This document shows positions 1 to 13,600 of a stretch of 64,000 bases of DNA, piece after piece. The translations under genes and the position numbers were made by a program. The DNA comes from Branchinecta lynchi (Eukaryota > Arthropoda > Branchiopoda > Anostraca > Branchinectidae). Location: contig JAKZAP010000007.1 in assembly GCA_023053575.1 (NCBI GenBank), positions 16,211,508-16,275,507 of the forward strand. The letters run 5' to 3'. Positions within the stretch are counted from its first letter, which is position 1; each line of letters opens with the position of its first letter. The notes below the pieces were generated by a model, which was not told the DNA's origin, made no database searches, and was given only the letters and a program-made list of their open reading frames with translations.

Positions 1-11
1 TCTTACATTTG

Positions 12-125
12 TTCAAACAATGTTTACAACGGATACGTCAGCTCTGATTCTTCATCAGCGATATTTCGGCCCTTCTTGGCAAGGGTCCTCGTCAGCCTGA
101 CCCTCCGTTGTAAACATTGTTTGAA
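12..125. repeat. 22-bp-stem inverted repeat (MITE-like)
   Basis: TTCAAACAATGTTTACAACG at 12 is repeated inverted at 104-125. The 5' 90 bp recur at 52688-52778 (CAGCGATATTTCGTCCC, TTCTTGGCAAGGGTCCTCG), so it is a dispersed element. Confidence 0.72.
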
Positions 126-129
126 TAAA

Positions 130-1077
130 TGTTTCAAAGTCAGCTTGGGCTCAAAGAATATTCACTTACATTTGATTCAAATAATTGGGTAATGTCTTCG
201 CCATTCAGTCTCCGTCAGATTCCTTGAATATTTTTACTGCTAAAATTAAGTTCAAAACTGGATTCAGCATGTCTCCTTGCCCCGATACCGAATCTCTGAT
301 CGATTTCAGAAACAACTTTGAGCTTCAACCAAATCCAGTTCAGCCGAATTCGTCATGAATCTTTTGTCCAGCAAGAAAACTAAGTTCAGATATGGATTCA
401 GAGGACCTCCTTATCCCCTCAAGGAATATCTTATTAGCTTATAAAACAAATATGTTTTTACCGTAAATTCGAAATCCCTCCTCTGCCTCTAAAGATAGGA
501 CTAAAGGACCCATCTACGAACTTGACCTGTACTTTACCAGTGAATCCTCATTGAACAACATAGGTCCTCGTTTGAACATTATATATCAATCAACCCCTCC
601 GACCTTCGATTACACTAGATCTCTCCGACGTCCATACAATAAACAAATGAATGTCGCCACACATACGCGCAGAGCTATACTGTTTTGAGAATAAAGGGGT
701 TGGGAGTGCTATAGCCGAAAAGCCGAAAATTGGTCGACAAATTTTCTGTTCGGTTTCGCCGGATTCCGGGTTAACTACTTGTCGGGCAAGAAAATAACTT
801 TCATATTCAGATTCAGCATGTCTCCTTACCCCTAAATCAACTATCTCAGTAGCTTTAAAAAAAATTGTCCCTTAATTTGAAACCCCCTCCACCACCCCTA
901 AATGTAGGGCTACAGAGCCCATCTACGAACTTAGCTTTACCCTTGACCCAAAGAATCCTCACGCCAAGTTTCATCAAAATAACTCATTCCCTTCGAGAGT
1001 TACCGTGCTGACAGACAGACGGACAACTTTTGCGACGTCATAGGTATCCCTCCACTTAGGTTTTGGGATCCCAAAAA
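130..1077 (+). repeat. Family A element, partial copy (A1)
   Basis: Two blocks (about 140-460 and 690-1077) carry the family A core (TTCGGCCGGATTCC-like motif, CAGCATGTCTCCTTACCCC) and the conserved 3' end GACGGACAACTTTTGCGACG..GGGATCCCA. The 480-690 part is unrelated or too decayed to place. Confidence 0.65.
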
Positions 1078-1165
1078 GAGAAATCTCTACTGGAATTAAA
1101 ATTCCTCCTCAGTAGGTTAGATGGTCTACTATTCTCGGGCAGCTGGACTATGTACTACTTGCCCA

Positions 1166-2660
1166 GAGGCACTTTCTGGGATCCCAAAACGTAAGTGGAG
1201 GGATACCTATGACATCGCAAAAGTTGTCCGTCTGTCCGCACGATAACTCTCGAAGGGATTGAGATATTTTGATGAAACTTGGTGGGAGGATCCTTTGGGT
1301 CAAAGTACAGGTCAGGTTCGAAGATGGGCTCTGTAGCCCTTTTTTTTTCAATTGAGGGTGCACAAATTGATGGGCACAAAAACTATTTTCGAAAGCTATT
1401 GAGATAGTTGATTTAGGGGTAAGGAAACGTGCTGAATTCGGATATGAAATTTATTTCCTCGCCGGACAAATAGTTCACCCGAAATCCGGCGAAAACCGGA
1501 AAATTTGTGAAAAGTAAAAGTTTAGGATGAAGTTGATTAAAGGTTCGATTTAGGAGCATGGAGACGGGCTGAGTCCGAATATGAACTTTATTTTCTCGCC
1601 TGACAATTAGTTCGGCAGGAATCCGGCCAAAACCGGAGAATCTGTTAATAGTAAAAGTTTTATTTAAATTTGATAAGATGTTCGATTTGCGGGTAAGAAG
1701 ACATGCTAAATTCGCATATGACAATCATTTTCTCATCAGACGTATAGATCGCTCGGAATCCGGCTGAAACCTGAAACTTTGTTAGAAGTAAAAGTTTAAT
1801 CTGAAGTTGATTAGAGGTTGGACGTAGGGGTAAGGAGTCATGCTGAATTCGTTTTTGAGCTTCAGATTTTTGCCAGACAAGTAGGTTGTCCGGAATCCGG
1901 CCGAAACCGGAAGTTGCGCAGAAGTAAGGAAGGAAGGAGATACGACGTAGGCCATAGGGTGAACCATAATAACAATAATAATAATAATTGTATTTGAAAA
2001 AGCCCGAGGGCCATATACAGGTACATGTTATTAATAGACAGAAACGTCAATTAACATACAACTTATCTACGTAAAGCTTTCTATATTCTAACGCTCTAGA
2101 CACAAAACTACAAATCTTACTAATCGCCTGGGCGGATGTACACTTCAGGATACCAGGGAGTGTCGGGATATACCCACCGAAAATCTCCCTACGGAGATCC
2201 GAAAGCTCTTGGCACTGGCTTAGAAAATGGCCAATATCCTCATCTTCACCACCGCAAAGGGGACACGCATATTTCCCATCCGAACTCTTCTTATTCCTAT
2301 CAAACACTTTTTTTCTACCGTGGAGTGGTAGGCAATTCGCCCTCAGTTGGATCCAGTACCTCAAATAAATCGCGGGTAGATTAAGCTTAAAATAAAATTC
2401 TGGTTCATAAAAAATATGCTGAATCCATATCTGAATATTTGACAGCGGAAAACGGATATCTGAATATATCTGAAATTGTTGAAATTCAGCTGGCGTATCC
2501 GATTTGCTCTGTCAAATACGAACTTGGTCTTCTCCGATTGTTACCATTGGCCTTAACCTGATTGTAAATGTTAAATTTTTTTTTTTTTTAAGAAGTCGAA
2601 TTGTCGGGAGCAAATATTAAAATTTTGGGATCCCATCGAAACCTTTGGTCTTGTTTCATT
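1166..2660 (-). repeat. Family A element (A2) interrupted by a LINE piece
   Basis: Minus-strand copy. The 3' palindrome TGGGATCCCA is at 1166, core units span to about 1960, a LINE fragment interrupts about 1970-2395, and the 5' part resumes to the CTTTGGTCTTGTT end at about 2658. Confidence 0.75.
2047..2395 (-). pseudogene. LINE reverse-transcriptase C-terminal fragment
   Basis: Minus-strand reading gives IQLRANCLPLHGRKKVFDRN and a C2HC-like CPLCGGEDEDIGHFLSQC, typical of the region after the RT domain in several LINE families. Both ends are truncated; it sits inside family A copy A2. Confidence 0.7.
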
Positions 2661-2696
2661 CTTGGGGTCATGGCTTCACGTTGCAGCACTGTCTAA

Positions 2697-3714
2697 AACA
2701 AGACCAAAGGTTTCGGTGGTATCCCAAAATTTCAATATTTGCTCCCGACAATTCGGTCTTGTAGATATTCGGTCTTCAACGGACTTCTTAAAATTTTTTA
2801 CTTTTAACATTTACAAACAGGTTAAGGCCAATGGTAAAAGTCGAAAAGACCAAGTATACGCCAGCTGAATTTCAACAAGTTCAGATATATTCAGATATCC
2901 GTTTTGCGCTGTCATATATTCAAACATGGATTCAGCATATGGTTTACCCTATAGCCTACGTCGTATCTCCTTCCTCCTTACTTCTGCCCAAATTCCGGTT
3001 TCGGCCGGATTCCGGACAAACTACCTGGCAAAAAACTGAAGCTCAAAAACGAATTCAGCATGACTCCTTACCCCTACATCCAACCTCTAATCAACTTCAG
3101 ATTTTCTAACAAATTATCCGGTTTCAGCCGGATTCCGAGTGATCTATACATCCGGTGAAAAAATGATTGCGAATTCAGCATGTCTTCTTACCCGCATATC
3201 GAACATCTTATCAAATTTAAATAAAACTTTTACTTTTAACAAATTTTCCGGCTTTGGCCGGATTCCGGACGAACTAATTGTCCAGCGAGATAAATAAATT
3301 TCATATTCGGACTCACCACGTCTCCTTGCCCCTAAATCGACGCTTTAATCAACTTCATACTAAACTTTTACTTTTCACATATTTTCCGGTTTTCGCGATT
3401 CCGGATGAACTATTTGTCCGGCGAGAAAATAAATTTCATATTCAATGTCTCTTTACCATAAATCAACTATCTCAATAGCTTTCAAAAAATATTTGTTTTG
3501 CCCCTTAATTTGAAACCCCTCCCCGACCCTCAAATATAGGGCTACAGAGCCCATTTTCGAACTTGACGTGCTTTGACCCTAAGGATCCTCCCACCAAATT
3601 TCATCAACATATCTCAATTCCTTCGAGAGTTATCGTGCGGACAGACGGACAGACAGACGGATAACTTTTGCGATGTCATAGGTATCCCTCACTTTCGTCT
3701 TGGGATCCCCAAAA
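2697..3714 (+). repeat. Family A element (A3)
   Basis: AACAAGACCAAAGGTTTCGG at the left, 137-bp-type core units, then GACAGACGG runs and TTGGGATCCCC at the right. Sits head to head with A2, only about 36 bp apart. Confidence 0.75.
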
Positions 3715-3776
3715 CGGGAGTATTTTTTTTTTACTGTTACTGCGTTCTTTACCGGTCAGTAATGTTCTCTGTTTTC

Positions 3777-4490
3777 TGGGATCCCAAAACGTAAGTGGCG
3801 GATACCTGTGACATCGCAAAAGTTGTCCGTCCGTCCGCCTGTAAGCACGATAACTCTCGAAGGGAATAAGATATTTTGATGAAACTTGGAGTGAGGATTG
3901 TTTGAGTCAAGGGTAAGGTCAAGTTCGTAGATGGGCTCTGTAGCCCTATATTTGGGGGTGGGAGAGGGGGTTCAAACTAAGGGACAAAGAAAATATTTTT
4001 AAACAGCTAATGTGATAGTCGATTATGGGGTAAGAACACAGACTGAGCACGATGGTGAAAATCATTTTCTCGCCGGACAAGTAGTTCGTCCGGAATCTGG
4101 CAAAAACCGGAAAGTTTGTTAAAAGCAAAAGTTTCATTTGAAGTTAATTAAATGTTTGATTTAGGGGTAAGAAGACATGCTGAACACGATGGTGAAAACC
4201 ATTTTCTTGCTGGACAACTAGTTCGCCTGGAATCTGGCCAAAACCGGAAAATATGTTAAAAGCACAAGTTTATCTGAAGTTGATTAGATGATAGATTAAG
4301 TCAAAGTTTTATTCAAAGGTGATTAAATGTTCTTTATAGGGTTAAGGAAATACGCTGGTGTTTCTGAAAGATTGATAGATAGATAGAATATCTGAACTTG
4401 GTTTTCTCTGATGATTAGCCTGGCGAAGAGAAGAGCCAATTGTCTGGATCAAATCTTTTTGGGATCCCATCGACACATTTGGTCTTGTTC
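3777..4490 (-). repeat. Family A element (A4)
   Basis: Minus-strand copy from TGGGATCCCAAAACG to GGTCTTGTTC. Two or three core units remain; contains a GATA microsatellite near 4371. Confidence 0.72.
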
Positions 4491-5547
4491 CTATTAGCCG
4501 TTTTGAGATTCAGTGGTGACTGCGCCCTAGTGTTCTGAACCGTTTTCAGACAAAGCATTTATCATAACAAGTGCGCAAGCGCTCAGACGTGGAGTATAGA
4601 AGAATGAATTGAACTGACTTGGATTTCTCCCTTTCCATAACGTTTAATATTAGTTATCCGTGAAACAACCAATTTAGCTCTCAAAGAATCTCCAAACACG
4701 GCTCCTAGGGCATCTCTCATACAATTAGTTATGCTCGCTATGAACACTGTAGGTTTGTTCCAGTACACTTCATTTACTACCTGGCTCGAACACCCTAATG
4801 TCAAAGTCATAAATGTTCAAAGTGCGTCTCATCTCATCTGACACCTTACACGCGAGAACACGTGTTAGTTCACTTAGACGCAATCACTTTTCGCAAATCA
4901 AACTTCGGTCTCCAATCACAGTATTGTCCATCTTTGTCTTTCCAGTTTGCTTCGTACAAACCACGTAGGCTTGTTCCAATAAACTACTGGCTTTACTTTC
5001 ATCAATCTTGAAATGTATTTTGCTTATTATACCTTATTCAAACACACTAATTACGTCAAAGTCATAAAGTTTCAGATCCCATTTCCCAGAGCTGCTGCGA
5101 GTCCAGCAAATCCGAAGCCGAGACAAGTCCGAGTCCGTGAAAAAGGCGTCTCGCAGACGAGTCCAGAGTCCGAGTTCGCCAGCTCTGCCATTTCATCGCT
5201 CTTCCCAACGCGAAAACACATGTTGTGACTAATTGACTCTTCAAACCCTTTGCGAAACATGAAACCAAACAAACGCAATGCGCATCTTAAGAAAAGTGCT
5301 CTGTACACGCATACGAGATTTTAATTTGATGAGTGTCGTAGGGGCCCAGTTGCAAACGAACAGCAAGGGTGAGGGAGGTGAAACTCCAAAATTATATATT
5401 CAAGACCCTAGAAACCGTAAACAAATGAAATTTCTGTGTCGTATCTCTAATTGTGGTTTATGTTACGCAAGTTAGTCACTGGGGAATCTGCCCTAGTAGT
5501 ATCTGGAAAGCCCGGATGTTCGAGGTAGGACCCCCCTCGTCCTAATA

Positions 5548-6496
5548 AACAAGACCAAACGTTTCGATGGGATCCCAAAATTTTATCTTTGTTGACCAGT
5601 TTGGTTTTGTAGACATCCGGTCTTCGACTTGAACATTTTTACTATTAAGGTCTAGGAACAGAAGAACGTCAATGGCTAATCACCTGAAAAAACCAAGTTC
5701 AGATATGGATTCACAATGTGTGTATTTACCCGCAGGCTATACGTCATATCTACTTTGACGAAACTGATCAGATCTTCCTGCCTTACTTCTGCTAAATCTC
5801 CGGTTTTGACCGGATTCCGGGCGAACTACTTGTCGGGCAAAAACTAAAGCTCAAAACGAATTCAGCGTACCAACTTACCCCCATATTCAACAAACTTCAA
5901 CTTTTAACAGATTTTCCGGATTCAGCCGGATTCCGGGCTAACTATATGTCCGGGTAGAAAATGATTGTCAGAAGTGGATTCAGCGTGTTTTCTTACCCGT
6001 AAATCGAACATCTAATCAACTTCAGATGATACTTTTACTTTTAACAAATTTTCCGGTTTCGGACGGTTTCCTGAAGAACCACTTGTCCGACAAGAAAATG
6101 ATTTTCATATAAATTTTCAGCATGTCTTCTTAACTCTAAATCGAACATCTAATCAACTTAGTATAAAACTTTTACTTTTAACAAACTTTCCGGTTTTGGC
6201 CGGATTCCGAGCGAACTACTTGTCCGGCGAGAAAATAGTTTTCATATCCGTGTTCAGCATGTCTTCTTACCCCTACATTGACTATCTCATTAGCTGTTTA
6301 AAAATTTGTTGTTGGCTCCTCAATTTGAAACCCCTCCCCCACCCCTAAATGTTGAGCAACAGAGCCCATTTACAGACTCGACCTCTCCCTTGACCCAAAG
6401 ATTTTTCACACCAAGTTTCATCGAAATATCTCATTCCCTTCGATAGTTATCGTGCTTACAGACAGACGGAAACTTTTGTAATGTCATAGGTATCCC
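5548..6496 (+). repeat. Family A element (A5), 3' end replaced by family C
   Basis: Begins AACAAGACCAAACGTTTCGA; core units to about 6300. The 3' segment stops at CATAGGTATCCCACC, where family C sequence takes over without the terminal palindrome. Confidence 0.7.
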
Positions 6497-7066
6497 ACCA
6501 CTGTATGGGCAATCTGGGCCCAATTGCCCCTGATCTAGGTGGGTGGGTGGGGGGTGGGGAGTGGACCTGTAAAGTCACAACTAGACCCCAGCATCAACAC
6601 TTGTACCAAGTTTCAACCTGATCGCTGTCATTGTTCACGGGTTGTGATCTCCACTCAATGGGCAATCTGGGCTCAATTGCCCCTGAACCTGGTCGATGTA
6701 GGGTGGACCCCTACTAATTACAGCTAGACCCCAGCACGAACAGTTGTACCAGCTTTCAACTTCATATATGTCATTGTCCACTGGTTATGAACTATACTCA
6801 ATGGGCAATCTTTGCCCAGTTGCCCCTGAACCGGGTGGGTGGGGGAGTTGGGACCTCTAAAAGGCACAACTAGACCACAATACCCACAAGTACCAAGTTT
6901 GAACTTGATACATGCACTGGTTCACGAGTTTACGAGCTCCACAAAAACGGTGAAAACAGTGACCCGAACGCCGAAAGCTGCTACAGCGCTCGCAATAGTG
7001 GAAAGTTCCAAGGAACACTCCACCAAAAACCGGAGCCGGTAGTTGTTTTCCCGTCATTCTAGGAAG
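6497..7066 (+). repeat. Family C tandem-repeat element
   Basis: Three or more degenerate units of about 140-155 bp with GGGCAATCTGGGCCCA, a G-rich GGGTGGGTGGGGG block and CTAGACCCCAGCAC. The right end is AGTTCCAAGGAACACTCCAC, with a short palindrome. Confidence 0.7.
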
Positions 7067-7334
7067 ATGTGAAAAAACATATATAGGTACAATTGCGAAT
7101 TAAATATCTCGTAACAGTCATAATGTCCACACTAAAGTATCGCGGAAACACCAGACACTATTGAGCAAACAACAGAAACTGCGACGAACAGAAACTGCGA
7201 CTCAAAATAATACCTTTCCTGAGTCTCCGAGATCCCCCTTCCCGCCATAAATATCGTCTGTTAACCTTCTCACACGCTGACCGGTCTCGTCCTAGCCGCC
7301 CAAAACAGTAACTTAATTGTTCTTAATTTTTTAG

Positions 7335-7659
7335 AGCTTTCACTTAGCCCGCTGAAATCGAACCCTCTGGATTTTTACGACTCCAGTCCCGAATCAGCCC
7401 CCAGTTCTCCGCTGAAGAAAAGTCCCCGAAAAACTCCATGCAAAACGCCGGTCAAAAACGACCTAAGTAAGCTGAAACAGGCCTTAGACAAAGTCAAGTC
7501 ACATGTTAAGCCAGTGGAAAAGCTGACCAAGAAGTTAACTGAAGTCAAGGCTTCCCCGGCAGTTACTGTCCCGAAAAAGCCGTACCTGAGACGATCTGGC
7601 TCGTTGACGCTGAAAGGAAGAATAACGCCAGCCAAGGCTGCAGAGACGGTGAAAAGAAA
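7335..7659 (+). CDS. Gene A exon (first visible)
   Basis: Acceptor TTTTTTAG and donor AA|GTAAGT bound 107 codons: an acidic/serine start (LDFYDSSPESAPSSP), then a lysine-rich stretch with heptad-like leucines (LSKLKQALDKV) and a basic end. The acceptor could also be two bases later (AGAG), which changes the incoming phase from 1 to 0. Ends in phase 2. Confidence 0.8.
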
Positions 7660-10600
7660 GTAAGTTCCCGCCGGGTTCCCGCTGTTAAGTGCAAAATCAG
7701 ACTCTGTGTGCAAAAATGATTTAGGGAAGTAATTAATTTTTGACCCGCAGATTTTGAAAGACGGAGTATAAAAAAAGAAAAAGAAAACAAATGAAGATCA
7801 CAAAGATATATTCTTTCGCAGTTATTCTGTAATGAGGAAGCAATGAATTACATCATCTCTTCATGATGTGATTAATTGCTTTTTTTTCGAACAATACACC
7901 TGGATGATTTTTTTTCGAAGAAACAACGTAAATCGTGGCTTGAGGCTGAATGGCTTGTTGAATGAGTCAAGAAGAATAATTAAGAGCGTGTTCCACCCTT
8001 CTAACAATAGTTACTATTAGTTACTATTTCTGTTCCATCCTCACGAAAAGTTACTACGCTGACCGTTCCAACCTTCTCGAAATAGTAACTAATAGTTACT
8101 ATTTGCTTACCATGCTCGGCTGCGTAGTAAGCGTAGTAACTACGCACAGGGGCGTCGCAAGTGCATTTTCGGTGGGGGGGGGGGGGGGTGCAGAGCCAAA
8201 ATTTTACCGAATCTTTCAAAAATTTTACCGAATCCTAGAACTAAGAATTCGAGCTTTAATTTATGGAACAGAAACGATTGCGTAGGAAGAGTAACAATAA
8301 AAGGCAGGATGAACGACGATAAGCCAACTATTAGGCGGCGTTTTGGCGAAGCCCTCGGCGAAGCCCACATAGAGAATACGTTGCCGGTCATGATTGCAGT
8401 AACAGCTACTATCTATTATAGCCAATAGAAAATTAAATCGAGCGCCGCAGGTGAAAATTTTCGAAATCCATTTTTTGTTGTTTTTGTAGGCTAAAATTTA
8501 ACTGCTTCTCTTACAAACTGTATCATTTTCCGTTGATGAAATACCGAGACTCTTAAGTTCTAGAAAACGGATGGAGCGACTCTCCGGCAGCAGCAGCAAC
8601 TGTAGTGTAGTCAATATACTACCTATGATAAGATAAAGTGAGCACCGCAGGCGAAATTTTTGTTTGCTTTTTCCTGCCAAATTTAATTTACATTCAAATT
8701 CTAGCTTTTAATGTTTCGAAATCTCATTCCTAAAACTGGCTTAAAACCGTAAAATGACGTGCCCTTACACAAAATAGAGAACATTACGAAAAGTGCTGCA
8801 GACGGAATTTTCGAAATATTTATGATTAGATATTGTTTTTGGGATCCAAAATAGAAATAAGGACTATCGATGATATCACAGATCATCCCTTTTGTCTGCG
8901 ACCAGTGCTTCACTCGACCTCTTCTGAGTTTCGAGGTTCGTGGTAACTTCGGGATCCTGGCAATTACAACGAATAAGTTACCGAATCCCAGTTATTATAC
9001 CGAATAAGTTTAGACCGATAGCGTGTTCGGGATTCTGTATAACCACCGTATACCGGTTAGTATACCGAATTGTTTTGGTATCGAAAGACTACCGAACAAT
9101 ATTCACACTCGGTATACTTTCGTCGAAACTGGAACAAAGTTGGAAATTATACTGAATAAATTACCGAATCCCAATTATGACACCGAATAATATCCAGATA
9201 ATTCCGAACCAATAGCTTATTCGGGAGTCTGTGTAACTGCGGAATCTCCATAAATATACCAACTAGTTCCGGCATCGAAAAATTACCAAATGGTTTCAGT
9301 AAATTGTCTCACCAAATTCGTGATAACTACCGAATACTGGCAATTATACCGAATCCCGATCATTATACTGAAGAGATTTGTACAGATAGCCTATTTAGGA
9401 TTCTGTATAACTACCGAATCCCCGTAAATAAAAAAAAATACCGAACAATTTTAGTAAACTTTTGGGCCTCTGGCCCAAATTTTACCGAATCTCAAAAAGG
9501 TGGGGGGGGGGGGGGGGCTGCACCCCCCTTGCGACGCCCCTGACTACGCATCTTTGTAACATGATTGGTCGGATTCGCCCGTGGCATGATATCCTGCTGG
9601 AAAATAGAAAAATTGTTCCAGCCTTGACTGCTAAAATCCAGAATTCGTGACATCATGCGCAGTAACTACGGTAAGTAGGGTGGAACACGCTCTAAAATAT
9701 CAGTGCACAAACTAAAAATATTCTTACGTAAAATCCATAGCAAAATAAACGTAATAGAAAACTAGAGTTAATTGTTAAACGAATGAGCGAATTTGGTTGA
9801 TACACTCAGTACGACAGGGACTTGTTGACTTGCTTCAGCTTAGGGACTTGCTTGGCATATGCTCTTTGTGGACGCATACTTTGAGGTTGGAGGGAGGCGG
9901 TAGAAGGGAGCGAAAGAAGGGGTTCTGCAGTTACTTCAGACCAAACACTCCACAATCACTCCCGTCTATGACGATGGGTATCAAGCTGAAGAGGACCCAG
10001 AAGAAGCAAAAAGGCATTTTAGGGCGTCTAATGAAAAACAGCTGATGCACAGGTTATATATACCGTATAGCGAAACTATTGTCTGTTGCAGTAAAGCCAC
10101 AGTAAGATCAGTTTTCCATACAGCAGTATCCAGTTCGTTTGTTAAAAAAGTACCCGTTAGTACCCTTTACCTGTTAAAATGTTGATGTCACCGAGAGGAG
10201 GAGTCGTAGCCCTAAAAGTAAGAATTTGAGAATAAATAAGATTCTGCGCTTGTTCAAAAAGAAAAAAACAACAACACATGACTGTTAGTGGCATTTCGGC
10301 TCTCTTGTGTCTAGCTATATCAACGGCAGGCCCGCCTGTAAGATTCGTTCTACGGCTGCTGCGCAGACTCGAGCTAGTTCTCATTGACACAGATTTTCGC
10401 TTCGCTCGGTAAGAAGATTTGGTCCTTCCCAGTACGCTTTTAAAATGGTCTTGCGAGCTTTTTTCTCCGTCCAGGTCAGGATCACTCGTCTCCAAATCTT
10501 TAAAGGCCCCCTCTTGCTTATTCTGCCTTTTATATTACTCCTGGTTGCCTTACGGGACTATTAACTTCTGAAATCCGCGCCTTTAGCCATTGTTTTGTTT

Positions 10601-13600
10601 TGTAGCTACGACTTTTTAGCGCTTTTTTGTCCGAGCCAAAATTTGCCAGTCACGCAACGCAAGCTTCGCCAAAAGCTTCAAGGTCCTCCGACAATTCTTT
10701 CACAGAAGAAGCTTCAAAGTGTTGTTTTCCATTTTGAAAGACATGGTAGGCCATCATGTCTATCTTCTGTTTTGGACTTCTTTTCTTTTGCTTTGTGTTT
10801 CCCAATTTTTAAACGCAGCGTGGCTAGTTTTCAGATATTTTGCGTCCAGCCGCCACGTCGGAGAGCAGGGAAGCTGAATAGAGTCGACAAGCGCTAGAAA
10901 GAAAATCTATAATTTCAAGGAGAGTAATGGTATTTTCGAAAACCGATATTTCTGAGCCATTTCATCGTGAAAAGCTCATTTCTAGTAAGAGCTGTGCTTT
11001 AAGACCTGTTTTATGATATACAATTTTCTCTGTAGTCCTGCTGTTCAGAAGAAGGAGACAGAGAACAGCGATGTGACAAAGAAACCAAGCGCTAACAAGC
11101 CAGCCGCAACTGTCCAGCGAGGCCCGCTTCGGTCCTCGCTTTCTATGGCGAAGCCTGCCCAACCATCCATGAAGCCACCGGCTAGGCCTGCTTTGTCCTT
11201 AAGAGGAGATACAAGCTCTAGGAATTCTTCGGTCAAGTAAGTCTAGCTTATATTGGGCTTGGTTTTCCTTGAAGTTACGACGTGGCAGTAATTGAGTAGA
11301 GCAGAATTTAGGGGCGTGGTCTTCCTTGAAGCTATAATAAGTTATAACTTTTGTGGCAGTAATGGAGTAGAGCAAAATTTAACCAAATAAGTGCTTTCAC
11401 AGGTTTTCCTTGAAGTTGTAAGTTTTGTGACAGGAATGGAGTAGATCAAAATTTAACCAAAAAAATTGCTTTTAAAGTGAAAATGTCGAATAATTAAAAC
11501 GCCTTTAGTCGGGCTTACGTTGGACATGGTTTTCCTTGAAGTTATAACTTTTGTGGTAGGAATGGAACATTTAACAAAAAAAATTCTTTCACAGCGAAAA
11601 TGTTGAATAAATAAAAGGCCAAGGACACACTTAGCCTTTATTGTAGACCTCGATACAAGAATTGCCCTTACTTCTTACCTTTCTTTTTTTAGAAAAGTTG
11701 GGGTTTATTTGATATCTTTTTGAGGTTTTCCACGTCCTGGTCTAAGACGTAGAGGGGAGAATCCTTCGAGTAGGCTATTAAAAAGTTGGGGATTGAAAGG
11801 GTTCTAACACGCGTTCACACAGTATAGTTCTTCTTTCCTGCAAAGTGGCGAGAAGCTTGACCCGTTATAGAGGATCTTAGTCCTCTAATGATAAAGAATG
11901 GAAAGTTGCTCAGTATTCGAAGGGATTAGTAGAAAAAAGCAGGTTATAACAAGGTCCAAGATCACTAAAACACCCCTTGTTGGAGAGTCTTTCCCTCGTG
12001 AGAAATGCGAACAATTGTGCTCTTTTTAGCGATCGAACCACGTCGCTAAAAATACTTTCACTTTCTATTTGCGTCTGTCCCGAAAAACCACGGACAATCA
12101 AGATTTTGTAACTATGTCGATTACATTGATAATATTCTGTTCGGAGTTGTATCGAAATCTTCGCTGACTCATGATTTGTATTGGTTTGCCTGAGGATTCA
12201 GCTTTCTGCGAAACTTTGCATTAACTCTGTATTAAGTATTAACCTTGTATTTTGAGAAAGCAGCAACGGCCTCCAGAGCAAGGAAAGAGTTGCAGAAAGC
12301 TACGTTAATTTTCAAAGCAGGGCGAGAACCAGCGGAACCATCTACACTTTCACCACTTTTTTTTCTAGTAATTTTTGTGTGAGCTGTAGTCCAACCGTCC
12401 CCCCCCCCCCCGGAAAGTGTAAAACGAAAGATCTCTTGCGAAAAATATTCTGGATGACGCCCTGCCGTTGTCATTGGGCTGAAAGTTTTTCCGCAGTTTT
12501 GGTTTTCCTGTTTTTGTGTGCAGTTCTCGTTTGAGCATCGCTAGTCAATCTTGCCTGCCTATGAAGTTCTTAATCTGTCCCAGCCTCAAACAAGGCTGAG
12601 TCAACATAGGCTTTTTCCTCGACACGATTGTGTGCTACAGACTTCCAAATGTTTGTCGTGGAAACACGATTATGTGCCACACAGTCGAGGCACAAGTTGA
12701 GACTCTCGGAAACGCCGTCTGGTCTATTTTGTAGGCGGTAATTTCACTTCTCTGAAAATATAAATAAAATTGGGACAAAATCTGAAATTTTCAGACTTTC
12801 GTCGCTACCATCATGTACAAAAAAGGATCCTGAGTTTTATGTCTATGAGCTTGTGAAAGTATTTAATTTTATTGTTTTGACATTATTTTGCTGCTAATTT
12901 GAATATACCGCAGAATCGAGCCATAAAATTGACAATCACCTCAGCAGTTGTTGTCGAATTCGAGCCACAAAGCGAGCCACAAGAATCTTGTTCATCAAGG
13001 AAACACGTTTATGGGTTGTACTCTTTTTGAGCCACAGTCGACCCACAAGCTGTTTGTGGAAGGAAAAGCGCCTATAATAATGAAAGACCACAACTGGTCC
13101 GACCACCCAGCAACAATACGGAAGGATATCTGTCTTCCTTTGTTCCGTATTCCGTTGAGCATTTTAACTCGAGAGTTTTGATATTGTGTGTACTGTACTT
13201 GAAGATCCTACACTAGCTTTTCTAAGCCATTGTGGAAATAAACAAATATAATATTATGAAAAGTGTACCCTTTCCAGCTCATCTGTAAACAGCTCTGTTG
13301 GTTCGACCCGGTCGGTCCCTGTTCCACGAAAAGGACCTTTAAAAGCTACAGAGCCAGTTCACAAGTTCTTACGAAGAACGTCCGTCCTTGGATCGTCGTC
13401 CACGAACGATTCTTCAGGTGAGACAATTGCGCATCATACTAGTCCAATCAGAGAAGCTAAGCTTCGTAATTGGCCATCTGGTTGCGGCTTCTTTATCTTA
13501 TATTGCACTTGCCAGCCACAAAGCCATTTTGCCCGTTTGAGTTGTCAGTGGCATGTAAGTTGACAACAAAGTTGTGGCTAGCTTTCCAGTCTCGGTTCTT

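Noticed and set aside
4583..4810. 75-codon minus-strand frame
   Set aside because: No recognisable motif and no splice context; the adjacent 4570 sequence is a dispersed-repeat end, so this is probably repeat-derived.
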